64,000 bases of DNA from M3007 sp964484205. GTDB lineage: Bacteria > Bacteroidota > Bacteroidia > Chitinophagales > Saprospiraceae. Position 1 is the first letter of the stretch. Each line of letters begins with the position of its first letter. Position numbers and translations under genes: made by a program. The stretch spans positions 62,001-126,000 of the forward strand of contig CAZAEZ010000004.1 of assembly GCA_964484205.1 (NCBI GenBank), read 5' to 3'. The notes beneath the pieces are model-generated. The model was given only the letters and a program-made list of their open reading frames with translations, did not search any database and was not told the origin of the DNA. This document shows positions 33,305 to 41,308 of this stretch, piece by piece.

Positions 33305-34513
33305 CTATTTCGGGTAACAAATAAAATGCTTGGTCACCACCTGGGTGTACAGCGGCACATCGGAGCACTCGTCGATGGGCAATACCCGGCCGTCTTTGAA
33401 CAGGATATAAATTTTTTCTTCGGCGGCATCGTAGGCCTGGTTGCTTTCGCTGCCGGTAAACACGAGGTGTTCGAGCGGGATGTCCGGACCAAATTTTTGC
33501 TGCGCGCGATCCCGGATTTTCTGCTCATACTCCGGCTCTACGGGCACGGTGCGCCATTCGACGCGAAACAATTTCCGGTCGAGCAAGCCGGAAGACAACA
33601 TGCGCAGCACGGGGTCGTCGGCGTCGCGCCAGGTTTTTATTGCGGCAGCAATATCTACGTCGTCGAGGCGGGCAAACTGCCGGATGCATTCGGCCACCGG
33701 GGCCTGTTCTTCGGCATCGCGGTACAAAAACCAGTGCAGGGGTCGGGAGCACTCGAGCGGCACACCGGCCAGTGCCAGTTCGCGGGCGCGCTGCAGCAGG
33801 TGGATGACCATTTGCTCGGCCGACACGTTGGTTTTGTGCAGGTACACCTGCCAGTACATCAGGCGACGGGCGATCAGAAATTTCTCGATGCTGTAAATGC
33901 CTTTTTCTTCCACTACCAGCTCGCCGTTGTGCACGGCCAGCATCTTGATAATCCGGTCGTAGCCGATCACGCCTTCCGAAACGCCGGTAAAAAAACTGTC
34001 GCGGTTGAGGTAATCCATGCGGTCCATGTCCAGCTGCCCGGAAACGAGCTGGTGCAGGAATTTCTTGGGATGCCGGTCGGTAAAAATCTGGATTGCCAGG
34101 TCGAGTTGGCCGTCAAAATGCCGGTTGAGCGTTTCCATGAACAGGAGCGACAATTCCTCGTGGTGCATATCCACAATCGTATGCTCGAGGGCATGCGAGT
34201 AGGGGCCGTGGCCGATGTCGTGCAACAAAATAGCCGCACAAGCCGCCGTGGCTTCCTCATCGGTGATATCGGCGCCCTTGTGCCGCAGCACTTCGATCGC
34301 CTGCTGCATGAGGTGCAAGGCGCCGAGGGCATGGTGAAAACGCGTGTGCAGCGCGCCGGGGTATACGTAATGGGCCAGGCCCACCTGCCGGATACGCCGC
34401 AGGCGCTGGAAATAGGGATGATCGATCAAATCGAGCAACAAACCGTAGGGCACCGATACGAATCCGTACACCGGGTCGTTGAAAATCTTCCGTTTCGTAG
34501 TTTGTACGTCCAT
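33305..34513 (-). CDS. HD-domain phosphohydrolase
   Basis: This 402-residue protein has an HD domain with the metal-binding residues: ALHTRFHHALG (H), ILLHDIGHGPYSHALEH (HD) and QLDMDRMDYLNRDSFFTGV (D). It resembles the SAMHD1/dGTPase-like group of bacterial HD proteins, which hydrolyse dNTPs or cyclic nucleotides. The region after residue 250 is helical and may be regulatory. Reaction specificity cannot be assigned. It is monocistronic, divergent from porX, 149 bases away. Confidence 0.85.
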   Translation of the reverse strand: MDVQTTKRKIFNDPVYGFVSVPYGLLLDLIDHPYFQRLRRIRQVGLAHYVYPGALHTRFHHALGALHLMQQAIEVLRHKGADITDEEATAACAAILLHDIGHGPYSHALEHTIVDMHHEELSLLFMETLNRHFDGQLDLAIQIFTDRHPKKFLHQLVSGQLDMDRMDYLNRDSFFTGVSEGVIGYDRIIKMLAVHNGELVVEEKGIYSIEKFLIARRLMYWQVYLHKTNVSAEQMVIHLLQRARELALAGVPLECSRPLHWFLYRDAEEQAPVAECIRQFARLDDVDIAAAIKTWRDADDPVLRMLSSGLLDRKLFRVEWRTVPVEPEYEQKIRDRAQQKFGPDIPLEHLVFTGSESNQAYDAAEEKIYILFKDGRVLPIDECSDVPLYTQVVTKHFICYPK

Positions 34514-34662
34514 TTATGCCGGCAAAGGTGCGAATTTGGCCCGGTGTTTTCAGTAAAGGATTGGAACTGCTACCTTCGCGTGCCGGTTATTGGCCGTTGG
34601 GCTGATTCCGGAACAGCATTGTCCCTCAATTTTTTATATAAACTTGCGCAAGCAAAAACTTT

Positions 34663-36222
34663 ATGAGTAAAATCAAAATCCTCTGGGCCGACGATGAAAT
34701 CGACATGCTCAAGCCCCACCTTATGTTTTTGGAGTCGAAGGGCTACGAAGTGATCACCGCTACCAATGGCCACGACGCCATTGAAGCGTTCCTCGAACAA
34801 GGCAATGATGTCGACGTCGTTTTCCTCGACGAAACCATGCCAGGCCTCACCGGGCTGGAAACATTGCCCAAGATTAAGGAGATAAACGGCCATGTTCCGG
34901 TGGTGATGATCACCAAAAACGAAGCCGAGCACGTGATGGAGGAGGCGATCGGTTCGCAAATTTCCGACTACCTGATCAAACCCGTCAACCCCAACCAGAT
35001 CCTCCTGACCCTCAAAAAAATTATTGACAACAAACGCCTCGTCCGCGAAAAAACAGCCATGGACTACCAGCAGGACTATCGCGAGATGTTCATGCAGATC
35101 ACCGGCGGCCTCAACCACGAGGAATGGGTGGAGGCCTACCGCCGCATCGTCAACTGGGAACTCCGCCTCGATGCCAACCAGGCCGAGGTGGGCGACATTC
35201 TGGCCCAGCAAAAACAGCAGGCGAACACCGAATTCAGCAAATATGTAGTGAAAAACTACTTCAGCTGGGTCGACAAAAAGAAGGAAGTCGGCCCGATCAT
35301 GTCGCATTCGCTGATGCGCAGAAAAATATTCCCGCACGTCGGCAAGGGCGTTCCGACCATCATGATCCTGCTCGACAACCTGCGGTTTGACCAATGGAAA
35401 GTGATCGAGCCCTTCATGAACGAGCTGTTCCGCACCGAGCAGGAGGATTATTTTTTCAGCATTTTGCCCACGGCAACACAGTACAGCCGCAATGCCATTT
35501 TTGCCGGCATGATGCCCGCCGAGATCGAATCGGCGTTTCCCGGCAAGTGGAAAAACGACAACGACGAGGGCGGCAAAAACCAGTCGGAAGATTTTTTCCT
35601 GGGCAAACAAATCGACCGCGTGCTCCACAAGGAGATCAAATGGGATTACACCAAGATCACCAACGTCAACCACGGCAAAGAGCTCAACGACAACATCCTA
35701 AATTACCTCAACAACGACCTCACGGTGATCGTGTACAACTTCATCGACATGCTTTCGCACGCCCGCACCGAGATGGAAGTGCTGAAGGAACTGGCCGGCG
35801 ACGAGCGCGCCTACCGCTCGCTCACGCGCTCCTGGTTTTTGCACAGCCCGTTGTGGACGGCCTTGCAGCGCCTCGAAGGCCGCGAGGTGCAGTTGTTTGT
35901 CACCACCGACCACGGCACCATTCGCGTGCAATCGCCCTCCCGCGTTGTCGGCGACCGTGAAACGACCACCAACCTGCGCTACAAAGTGGGCCGCAACCTC
36001 CAGTACGAAAAACGCGACGTGCTGGAAGTACGCGAACCCCGCGACGCCGGTTTGCCGCGGCCGAACGTGAGTTCGACCTTTATTTTTGCCAAGGAGGACT
36101 ACTTTTTCCTCTACCCCAACAACTACAACCACTACCACAATTATTATAAAAACACCTTCCAGCACGGCGGGATCAGTTTGGAGGAAATGATTTGTCCGGT
36201 GGTGCGGCTGCGGAGTAAATAA
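34663..36222 (+). CDS. porX: PorX, T9SS response regulator with PglZ domain
   Basis: PorX is the response regulator that, with PorY and a sigma factor, controls type 9 secretion and gliding genes. The 519-residue protein has a receiver domain (1-125) with phospho-acceptor D56 (VFLDETMPG), switch threonine in VVMITKNE and the KP motif LIKPVNP; a helical bundle; and a PglZ/alkaline-phosphatase-like domain (about 200-515) with TIMILLDNLRFDQW, ATQYSRNAIFAGMMP and VTTDHGTIRVQ as metal and catalytic segments, used on cyclic oligonucleotides. Length and order are those of known PorX. porY and the T9SS core are not in the window. Confidence 0.95.
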   Translation: MSKIKILWADDEIDMLKPHLMFLESKGYEVITATNGHDAIEAFLEQGNDVDVVFLDETMPGLTGLETLPKIKEINGHVPVVMITKNEAEHVMEEAIGSQISDYLIKPVNPNQILLTLKKIIDNKRLVREKTAMDYQQDYREMFMQITGGLNHEEWVEAYRRIVNWELRLDANQAEVGDILAQQKQQANTEFSKYVVKNYFSWVDKKKEVGPIMSHSLMRRKIFPHVGKGVPTIMILLDNLRFDQWKVIEPFMNELFRTEQEDYFFSILPTATQYSRNAIFAGMMPAEIESAFPGKWKNDNDEGGKNQSEDFFLGKQIDRVLHKEIKWDYTKITNVNHGKELNDNILNYLNNDLTVIVYNFIDMLSHARTEMEVLKELAGDERAYRSLTRSWFLHSPLWTALQRLEGREVQLFVTTDHGTIRVQSPSRVVGDRETTTNLRYKVGRNLQYEKRDVLEVREPRDAGLPRPNVSSTFIFAKEDYFFLYPNNYNHYHNYYKNTFQHGGISLEEMICPVVRLRSK

Positions 36223-36238
36223 AGTTGATTCTAAGGCT

Positions 36239-36246
36239 TAACTTTG
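36239..36246 (+). promoter_or_regulatory. Possible -7 box (TAACTTTG) of the small-protein/HNH pair
   Basis: The box fits TAnnTTTG and is 16 bases before the ATG at 36262. A -33 box is not clear. It makes a separate transcript from porX plausible. Confidence 0.4.
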
Positions 36247-36261
36247 TTAAAAAACAGAATT

Positions 36262-36528
36262 ATGGTCGCACAGGCAGGTTACGACGAAATTGCTAATCTT
36301 CTGGCTGATATGGACCCTGCCAGGCTGCTTGCGTTCAAGGCATCGTCGGCTTTTCAGGAACGCGTCGACTTTTTGCTGGAAAAAAACAAAACAACCGGAC
36401 TGTCGGATGAGGAAGCTATCGAAATGGAGCATTACCTGATTATTAACCGGTTATTCACGATAGCAAAGATCAAGGCAAGAAAACGACTGAATGAATTACT
36501 GGCCCATGAAACCGAAAATCTCAAATAA
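36262..36528 (+). CDS. Small helical protein upstream of HNH gene
   Basis: From the ATG at 36262 this is an 88-residue, all-helical and slightly acidic protein (VAQAGYDEIANLLADMDPARLLAFK ... LSDEEAIEMEHYLIINRLFTIAKI). I do not recognise a family. Its end overlaps the HNH gene by 23-38 bases, so the two are translationally coupled. This looks like a nuclease with a small partner, either an immunity/antitoxin protein or an adaptor. The pair is lower in G+C than PorX and psuG, which suggests recent acquisition. Confidence 0.65.
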   Translation: MVAQAGYDEIANLLADMDPARLLAFKASSAFQERVDFLLEKNKTTGLSDEEAIEMEHYLIINRLFTIAKIKARKRLNELLAHETENLK

Positions 36529-36901
36529 ACTGAAGTCGTTTGTTGCCAAACGAGCGACTTATCAATGCGAATATTGCCGCTTGCCGGAAAAAGACACGCT
36601 AATCCGTTTCCATTTAGAACATATAGTCAGTTTAAAACATGGGGGCTCTGAAATACCCGACAATCTTGCCTACGCCTGTCCAGATTGTAATTTTTACAAA
36701 GGCACTGATCTCGGTACCTATTTGGATAATTCCGAAGTTTTTACACGTTTGTTTAATCCCAGAAAAGATAATTGGGATGATCACTTCGAACTTATTGAAG
36801 GCCTCATTCAAGCCAAAACGCCCATCGCAGAAGCCACGATCCGAATACTTCAAATGAATAAACCAGAAAGGATCGAAATACGAAAAATGATTTTTTTATA
36901 A
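36491..36901 (+). CDS. HNH endonuclease
   Basis: This protein of 136 residues (or 131 from the second ATG at 36506) is a compact HNH nuclease with a zinc ribbon. CEYCRLPE and ACPDCNFYKG give the four cysteine ligands, and FHLEHIVSLKHGGSEIPDNLAYACPDC contains the H, N and H of the motif. It nicks or cuts DNA. The lack of a recognition domain fits a small nuclease, as in some toxin or mobile-element systems. It is the second gene of a pair and its start overlaps the small-protein gene. Catalytic assignment is firm; its role is open. Confidence 0.88.
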   Translation: MNYWPMKPKISNKLKSFVAKRATYQCEYCRLPEKDTLIRFHLEHIVSLKHGGSEIPDNLAYACPDCNFYKGTDLGTYLDNSEVFTRLFNPRKDNWDDHFELIEGLIQAKTPIAEATIRILQMNKPERIEIRKMIFL

Positions 36902-36902
36902 T

Positions 36903-37832
36903 TCATTTTTTCACATCCCCCCCCGCAACCGCCGCCGCCAACGCCGCATTATTACACACCAGCTCAATATTCGCCGCCAAACTCTCCCCGCCGGTCAGCC
37001 GCTCGATTTCTGCAAGCAAAAACGGCGTGATGGCCTTGCCTTTGATCTGTTTTTGTTCAGCGGCCAGGAGCGCTTTTTCAATGGCCTGTTCCATTTTTGA
37101 AAATTCCAGTTCATGTTCGGCGGGTACGGGGTTGGCCACTACTGCACCGCCTTTGAAGCCCAGGGCCCACTGGGCTTTCAACAATTGGGCGATGGATTCG
37201 GGGCTGTCCATTTTGTAGTCGACCGGAAAGCCGCTTTTTCGGGAGTAAAAAGCCGGAAATTCAGCGGTTTGGTAGCCCAGCACCGGCACGCCGAAGGTTT
37301 CGAGGTACTCGAGGGTGAGCCCGATATCGAGGATGCTTTTTACCCCGGCGCAGACCACGGCTACCGGTGTTTGCGCGAGTTCCTGCAGGTCGGCGGAAAT
37401 ATCGAAACTTTGTCCGGCGCCCCGGTGCACCCCGCCGATGCCGCCGGTAGCAAACACGGAAATGCCGCAAAGGTGCGCAATGATCATAGTGGAAGCCACC
37501 GTGGTGGCGCCGTCCTGTTTTTGGCTGAGCAGGTAGGCCATGTCGCGCCGGCTGGCTTTGGGAACGGCGGCGCCGGACTTGCCCAAATACTCAATTTCGG
37601 CTGTGCTGAGTCCGGCTTTCAGTCGGCCTTGCACGATCGCGCAGGTGGCCGGCACTGCGCCGTGCGCCCGCACAACCTGCTCCACGCGCAGGGCCGTTTC
37701 CACGTTTTTGGGGTAGGGCATGCCGTGCGCAATGATGGTACTTTCCAGGGCGACGACGGGTTTGCCGTCGTACAGGGCGGCTTGCACTTCCGGGCTGGGG
37801 GCGAGATAATTTTTAAACGATTCTGTTGCCAT
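36903..37832 (-). CDS. psuG: Pseudouridine-5'-phosphate glycosidase
   Basis: PsuG splits pseudouridine-5'-phosphate reversibly into uracil and ribose-5-phosphate. From the ATG at 37832 this is a 309-residue protein with the family sequence VVALESTIIAHGMPYP near the N-terminus, ASRRDMAYLLSQKQDGATTVASTM (catalytic lysine region), VFATGGIGGVHRG and CAGVKSILDIGLTLEYLET. An earlier start at 37868 would add 12 unlike residues. The partner kinase PsuK is not adjacent, although an unassigned PfkB sugar kinase lies across tRNA-Asn in the opposite direction and is a possible partner. Confidence 0.92.
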   Translation of the reverse strand: MATESFKNYLAPSPEVQAALYDGKPVVALESTIIAHGMPYPKNVETALRVEQVVRAHGAVPATCAIVQGRLKAGLSTAEIEYLGKSGAAVPKASRRDMAYLLSQKQDGATTVASTMIIAHLCGISVFATGGIGGVHRGAGQSFDISADLQELAQTPVAVVCAGVKSILDIGLTLEYLETFGVPVLGYQTAEFPAFYSRKSGFPVDYKMDSPESIAQLLKAQWALGFKGGAVVANPVPAEHELEFSKMEQAIEKALLAAEQKQIKGKAITPFLLAEIERLTGGESLAANIELVCNNAALAAAVAGGDVKK

Positions 37833-37894
37833 AGGTTGATTTTTGACGGCGGCTTTACAAAAATCCAATGTCGAAGGATTTTTTTAAATTCCTG

Positions 37895-37925
37895 TTGTTT
37901 TTGCGTGAAACTCGATTTACCTTTG
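37895..37925 (+). promoter_or_regulatory. Promoter of tRNA-Asn
   Basis: TTG (37895-37897), 20 bases, then TACCTTTG (37918-37925) fits the Bacteroidota consensus. The tRNA starts 17 bases after the -7 box. Confidence 0.72.
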
Positions 37926-37942
37926 CCCCGCTTTTGAAAAAA

Positions 37943-38016
37943 GCCTCATTAGCTCAGTTGGTTAGAGCGGCGGACTGTTAATCCGTAGGTCCAAGGTTCA
38001 AGTCCTTGATGAGGCG
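37943..38016 (+). tRNA. tRNA-Asn (anticodon GTT)
   Basis: The cloverleaf is clear: acceptor GCCTCAT with ATGAGGC, D arm GCTC/GAGC, anticodon stem CGGAC with loop TGTTAAT, and T arm CAAGG-TTCAAGT-CCTTG; discriminator G. CCA is not encoded. A terminator follows. Confidence 0.95.
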
Positions 38017-38021
38017 CTGAA

Positions 38022-38049
38022 GGCCACTGCAACCGCGGTGGCCTTTTTT
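38022..38049 (+). terminator. Intrinsic terminator after tRNA-Asn
   Basis: GGCCAC and GTGGCC pair across a loop of about ten bases, then TTTTTT. The orientation fits the tRNA transcript. Confidence 0.85.
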
Positions 38050-38232
38050 CATTTCAGGCAGCCGGGTTTCGGGAATCCCGGGGATTTCCGGCTTTTGCTT
38101 TCGGTGGGAAAGCCGCATCTTTGCGCGCTTTTTGGCATGGACAGGATACACAGGATATTTTTAGTCTTCGTCCAAAAATTGAACTTTGATCGGGCACAAG
38201 GCCTGTTTTTTTTTGATAAAAAAATTCAAACC

Positions 38233-39147
38233 ATGAGTTTAGTTGCGGTAGGCACCGTTGCTTTCGACGATATCGAAACGCCTTTCGGCCGGGCAGAAAA
38301 AGTGATCGGCGGGGCATGTACGTACATTTCGTTGGCGGCTTCGTTTTTTGTAAAACCGGTGCAGGTGGTTTCGGTCATTGGCGGCGATTTCCCGGAGGAT
38401 ATGCTCCGCCACCTGGAAGGGCGCGGCGTCGACCTCGAGGGGCTGCAAGTGCGCCCGGATGAAAAATCGTTTTTCTGGGCCGGGAAGTACTACCGCGACC
38501 TGAATACGCGCGACACCCTGGATACGCAGCTGAACGTATTGGCCGACTTCGACCCGGTGTTGCCGGAATCGTACCGGAATGCCGAATACCTGATGCTGGG
38601 CAACCTCACCCCGCAGGTACAACTCCGGGTACTGGAGCAACTGCGGACGCGCCCCAAGTTGATCGCCATGGACACCATGAACTTCTGGATGGACACGGCC
38701 ATGTCGGACCTGCTGAAGGTGCTCAAAAAAGTGGATGTGCTGACCATCAACGATGAGGAAGCCCGGCAACTATCCGGCGAGCACTCGCTGGTAAAAGCAG
38801 CCCGGGTGATCCACCAAATGGGGCCGAAATTTCTGGTGATCAAAAAAGGCGAGCACGGCGCACTGTTGTTTCACAACGACGAGCTGTTTTACGCCCCTGC
38901 CCTGCCGCTGGCCGAAGTAACCGACCCAACCGGCGCCGGCGACACCTTTGCCGGTGGGTTTATGGGCTGGCTGGCCAAGTCGAACGATCTGTCAATGGCC
39001 AACATGCGGCGGGCGGTAATTTACGGCTCCACCATGGCGTCGTTTTGTGTGGAAAAATTCAGCGTGGAACGGTTACAGGAATTAACGCCGGAAATGATCC
39101 GGGGCCGGATACAACAATTCGCCGATTTGGTCCATTTTAAAATGTAA
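38233..39147 (+). CDS. PfkB-family carbohydrate kinase
   Basis: From the ATG at 38233 this is a 304-residue ribokinase-type kinase. The N-terminus MSLVAVGTVAFDDIETPFG and the glycine pair GGACTY lead to the sugar-binding fold, and the PfkB signature 2 VTDPTGAGDTFAGGF holds the catalytic aspartate and the anion hole. It phosphorylates a sugar, nucleoside or related alcohol with ATP. Given that psuG is nearby but divergent, pseudouridine kinase (PsuK) is one candidate; the sequence does not decide it. A fragment with GGACAGGATACACAGGAT in the preceding gap resembles the inner part of the CACGGAG repeats. Confidence 0.85.
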   Translation: MSLVAVGTVAFDDIETPFGRAEKVIGGACTYISLAASFFVKPVQVVSVIGGDFPEDMLRHLEGRGVDLEGLQVRPDEKSFFWAGKYYRDLNTRDTLDTQLNVLADFDPVLPESYRNAEYLMLGNLTPQVQLRVLEQLRTRPKLIAMDTMNFWMDTAMSDLLKVLKKVDVLTINDEEARQLSGEHSLVKAARVIHQMGPKFLVIKKGEHGALLFHNDELFYAPALPLAEVTDPTGAGDTFAGGFMGWLAKSNDLSMANMRRAVIYGSTMASFCVEKFSVERLQELTPEMIRGRIQQFADLVHFKM

Positions 39148-39236
39148 ACCCGGAAATAATCACGCTGCGTGCCAGAATCCGGCATACTTTACCGGCCTGG
39201 GCGGCGTTTAGTTGTCCAACAAAAATTGAAAAACGA

Positions 39237-40457
39237 ATGCGTTTTTTTTCGCTTTTTATGCTTCTGGGCCTTGCCACGGCCATCTCTGCGCAAAATATTA
39301 ATGAAAAACTGGTGGCCTATTTCCCGTTCACGGAATGCAAAGGCACCGATGAAAGCGGCAACGGCTCCAGCGGCGCGTTGATCGACGATGCTTCCTGCGT
39401 TTGCGGCGTTCGGGATTCGGCGATCACTTTCGACGGCGACGCCGATGCCATTTTTTTTGTCGGCCCGTTGAGTGATGTTTTCACGACGAGCGACTTTTCG
39501 GTCAGTTTTTACTTCCGGCCGGCGCCCGTACCCGCCAACTACGGCGGCTCGCAGGTGCTCATGTCGAAGCAGGAAAACTGCAATACCAACCGGGCGTTCT
39601 GGGTGCGGTTCAACCCAAAAAGTAAAAAAATAACCGCCGCACTCAGCCAAAACGATACCCTGCTGGCCAATGTGACCGCCAACCTGAGCCCGCGCTCCTG
39701 CTGGCAGTACATCACCCTGACGCGCAGCAATACCGTTTTTTCCATTTATGTGAACGGCAAACTGGCCGACAGCCAGTCGTCCAAAGCCCGTATCGACCTC
39801 ACGTCGAATGCCGTATTCAAAGTGGGGGAGCCGATTTGCTCGCTCGACCGCAGTTATTGGGGCGATATTGACGAAATCCGTATTTACAGCAAGGCGCTCA
39901 ACCAGGCCGATATCGATGCACTCAACCTGAAGGCCGATCAAATTCTCACCGGCGATACCCTCGTTTACCTGGGCAATTCACTCCAAATTCAGACCACGCC
40001 GACTTGCACCGATGAGTTTTTATGGACACCCGCTGCCGGTGTTTCGGACGATATGATCTCCGAACCGATTATCACGCCAACGGTTACCACGACCTACAAA
40101 CTGGAATTTTCGTATCCGGGTTGCACTGCTTCCGACACCATTTTGATCAAAGTGATCGATCCGGACACGCTGGACTGCAACAAAATTTTTATCCCCAACG
40201 CCTTTACGCCCAGCGCTTCCCCCGGCCGCAACGACGTTTTTGGCATCAGCAACCCCTACTCGGTCGATGAGTTTATTTCCTTTGAAGTATTTGACCGCTG
40301 GGGCGGACGCGTATTCAACGCGCCAACGGTGTTTGACACCTGGGACGGCACCGCCCATGGCGACCCACTGAATGCGGGGGTATTCCTGTACCGCCTGCGC
40401 TACCGCTGCGATGGTGTGGAGCGGGTAAAAGCCGGAAGTCTGACGCTTTTGCGTTGA
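39237..40457 (+). CDS. Secreted LamG-domain protein with T9SS type B (CHU_C) C-terminal domain
   Basis: This 406-residue protein has a signal peptide (MRFFSLFMLLGLATAISAQ), a LamG/concanavalin-like jelly-roll domain (about 30-235, LVAYFPFTECKGTDESGNG to IDEIRIYSKALNQADIDAL), a short linker (Ig-like) segment, and a C-terminal gliding-motility-associated domain: FIPNAFTPSASPGRNDVFGI, FEVFDRWGGRVFNA, WDGTAHGDPLNAGVFLYRLRY. That is the type B sorting domain, so export through T9SS is expected. LamG domains often bind polysaccharides. The terminator at 40495-40521 closes the gene. Two similar secreted proteins in this window share this export route, through PorX-controlled secretion. Confidence 0.9.
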   Translation: MRFFSLFMLLGLATAISAQNINEKLVAYFPFTECKGTDESGNGSSGALIDDASCVCGVRDSAITFDGDADAIFFVGPLSDVFTTSDFSVSFYFRPAPVPANYGGSQVLMSKQENCNTNRAFWVRFNPKSKKITAALSQNDTLLANVTANLSPRSCWQYITLTRSNTVFSIYVNGKLADSQSSKARIDLTSNAVFKVGEPICSLDRSYWGDIDEIRIYSKALNQADIDALNLKADQILTGDTLVYLGNSLQIQTTPTCTDEFLWTPAAGVSDDMISEPIITPTVTTTYKLEFSYPGCTASDTILIKVIDPDTLDCNKIFIPNAFTPSASPGRNDVFGISNPYSVDEFISFEVFDRWGGRVFNAPTVFDTWDGTAHGDPLNAGVFLYRLRYRCDGVERVKAGSLTLLR

Positions 40458-40494
40458 TTAACCAACTAAATTTCAGCCTCTTAGAAATAGAAGA

Positions 40495-40525
40495 AGCCCG
40501 GCGGCACATTTGCCCCGGGCTTTTT
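40495..40525 (+). terminator. Intrinsic terminator of the LamG gene
   Basis: AGCCCGG and CCGGGCT form a GC-rich hairpin followed by TTTTT. It lies 38 bases after the stop codon. Confidence 0.82.
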
Positions 40526-40649
40526 CACTAAACCGTTTCTATTGTATGAAGCTACAATATGTACAACCAAACGCGTGCCAAAAGCTAAAAATTTTCTAAT
40601 GCCGTCAATATTTTTTTTCATTTTTTTTAAAAAGCCCGACCCTTAAAAA

Positions 40650-40788
40650 ACAAAAAGCCCTGTCAAATATTTCTACTTAACAGGGGCAAAACAAAAAACA
40701 AACACTATGAACAAACACTATTTTTTACCCGTATAACTACGGTTTACATGTCAAAACACATCGGAAAAGTCTGCTAGCGTCAAATATA
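40650..40788 (-). ncRNA. Possible small RNA on the minus strand
   Basis: Read leftwards, TATATTTG at 40788-40781 fits the -7 consensus, and about 95-120 bases later GCCCCTGT...ACAGGGC folds into a hairpin followed by TTTTTGTTTTTT, a good terminator. No gene lies on this strand here, so the terminator suggests a short unannotated transcript. The -33 box is not convincing, and the proposal is low confidence. Confidence 0.3.
40657..40687 (-). terminator. Terminator-like hairpin without a minus-strand gene
   Basis: GCCCTGT and ACAGGGGC arms, seven bases each with a ~15-base loop, followed on the minus strand by a T-rich tract. It may belong to a small RNA or be an unused palindrome. Confidence 0.6.
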
Positions 40789-40903
40789 CAATGCTTAAAA
40801 AGTATTTTTTAATTCAAATATTGTACCGGCAATCCATGGCGCAAGCCGTTTCTTCAAAATTGGCCATAGGCCGTTTGTTCAAAATTTACTCCCTTTGCAC
40901 ATC

Positions 40904-41308
40904 ATGTCCTGCTTGAGTTCACTTTCACTTTCGGTCGCCGGAAAACCTTTGGCGCTGTCTTGCCGGCTTGTTTTTTCGCTTTTTGTGGCCTGGGTTTGCA
41001 TTTCATGCGGCTCGGAAAGTAACTCCCAATCCATGGCCAACACCCCTGAAAAACAGGAAGCAACAGCCCAAACTGCGGCCCCTTCCGACGGCGCTGCCGT
41101 GTTCCGCCTGTACTGCGTTACCTGCCATGGCGCCGACGGCAAACTGGGCCTGAACGGCGCCGGAGATCTGAGCAAGTCTGCGTTGACGCTTGAGGAACGT
41201 GTCGCCCAAATCTCCATAGGAAAAAATATGATGCCGGCTTTTGAGGAAACGCTCTCTCCGGAAGAAATACAAGCCGCAGCACAATTCACCCTTTCATTGA
41301 AAAAATAA
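40904..41308 (+). CDS. Cytochrome c class I-type electron carrier
   Basis: From the ATG at 40904 this is a 134-residue periplasmic or membrane-attached protein with an N-terminal export segment ending in a cysteine (FVAWVCISCGSES), a short linker and a single heme c domain. The heme motif is CVTCHG near residue 72, and the axial methionine is in GKNMMPAFEE. The cysteine before GSES resembles a weak lipobox, so it may be a lipoprotein. It would carry one electron in respiration or to an enzyme. The next gene starts at its stop codon (TAATG), so they are translationally coupled. Confidence 0.85.
   Translation: MSCLSSLSLSVAGKPLALSCRLVFSLFVAWVCISCGSESNSQSMANTPEKQEATAQTAAPSDGAAVFRLYCVTCHGADGKLGLNGAGDLSKSALTLEERVAQISIGKNMMPAFEETLSPEEIQAAAQFTLSLKK

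Larger units (their letters stand above)
40526..40903. other. AT-rich intergenic region without a protein gene
   Basis: This region of 378 bases is strongly AT-rich and holds no credible ORF. It contains a minus-strand terminator-like hairpin (40657-40687) and a minus-strand -7-like box (40781-40788), described separately, and a 9-codon ATG...TAA reading MNKHYFLPV at 40707. Otherwise I see nothing. Confidence 0.7.

Noticed and set aside
38138..38160. Functional element in GGACAGGATACACAGGAT
   Set aside because: It matches the inner part of the CACGGAG repeats only in a short piece and has no inverted partner nearby; I list it as a fragment only.
40707..40736. Small ORF MNKHYFLPV in the AT-rich gap
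   Set aside because: Nine codons are too few for a claim. It might be a remnant start of a lost gene, but nothing supports this.
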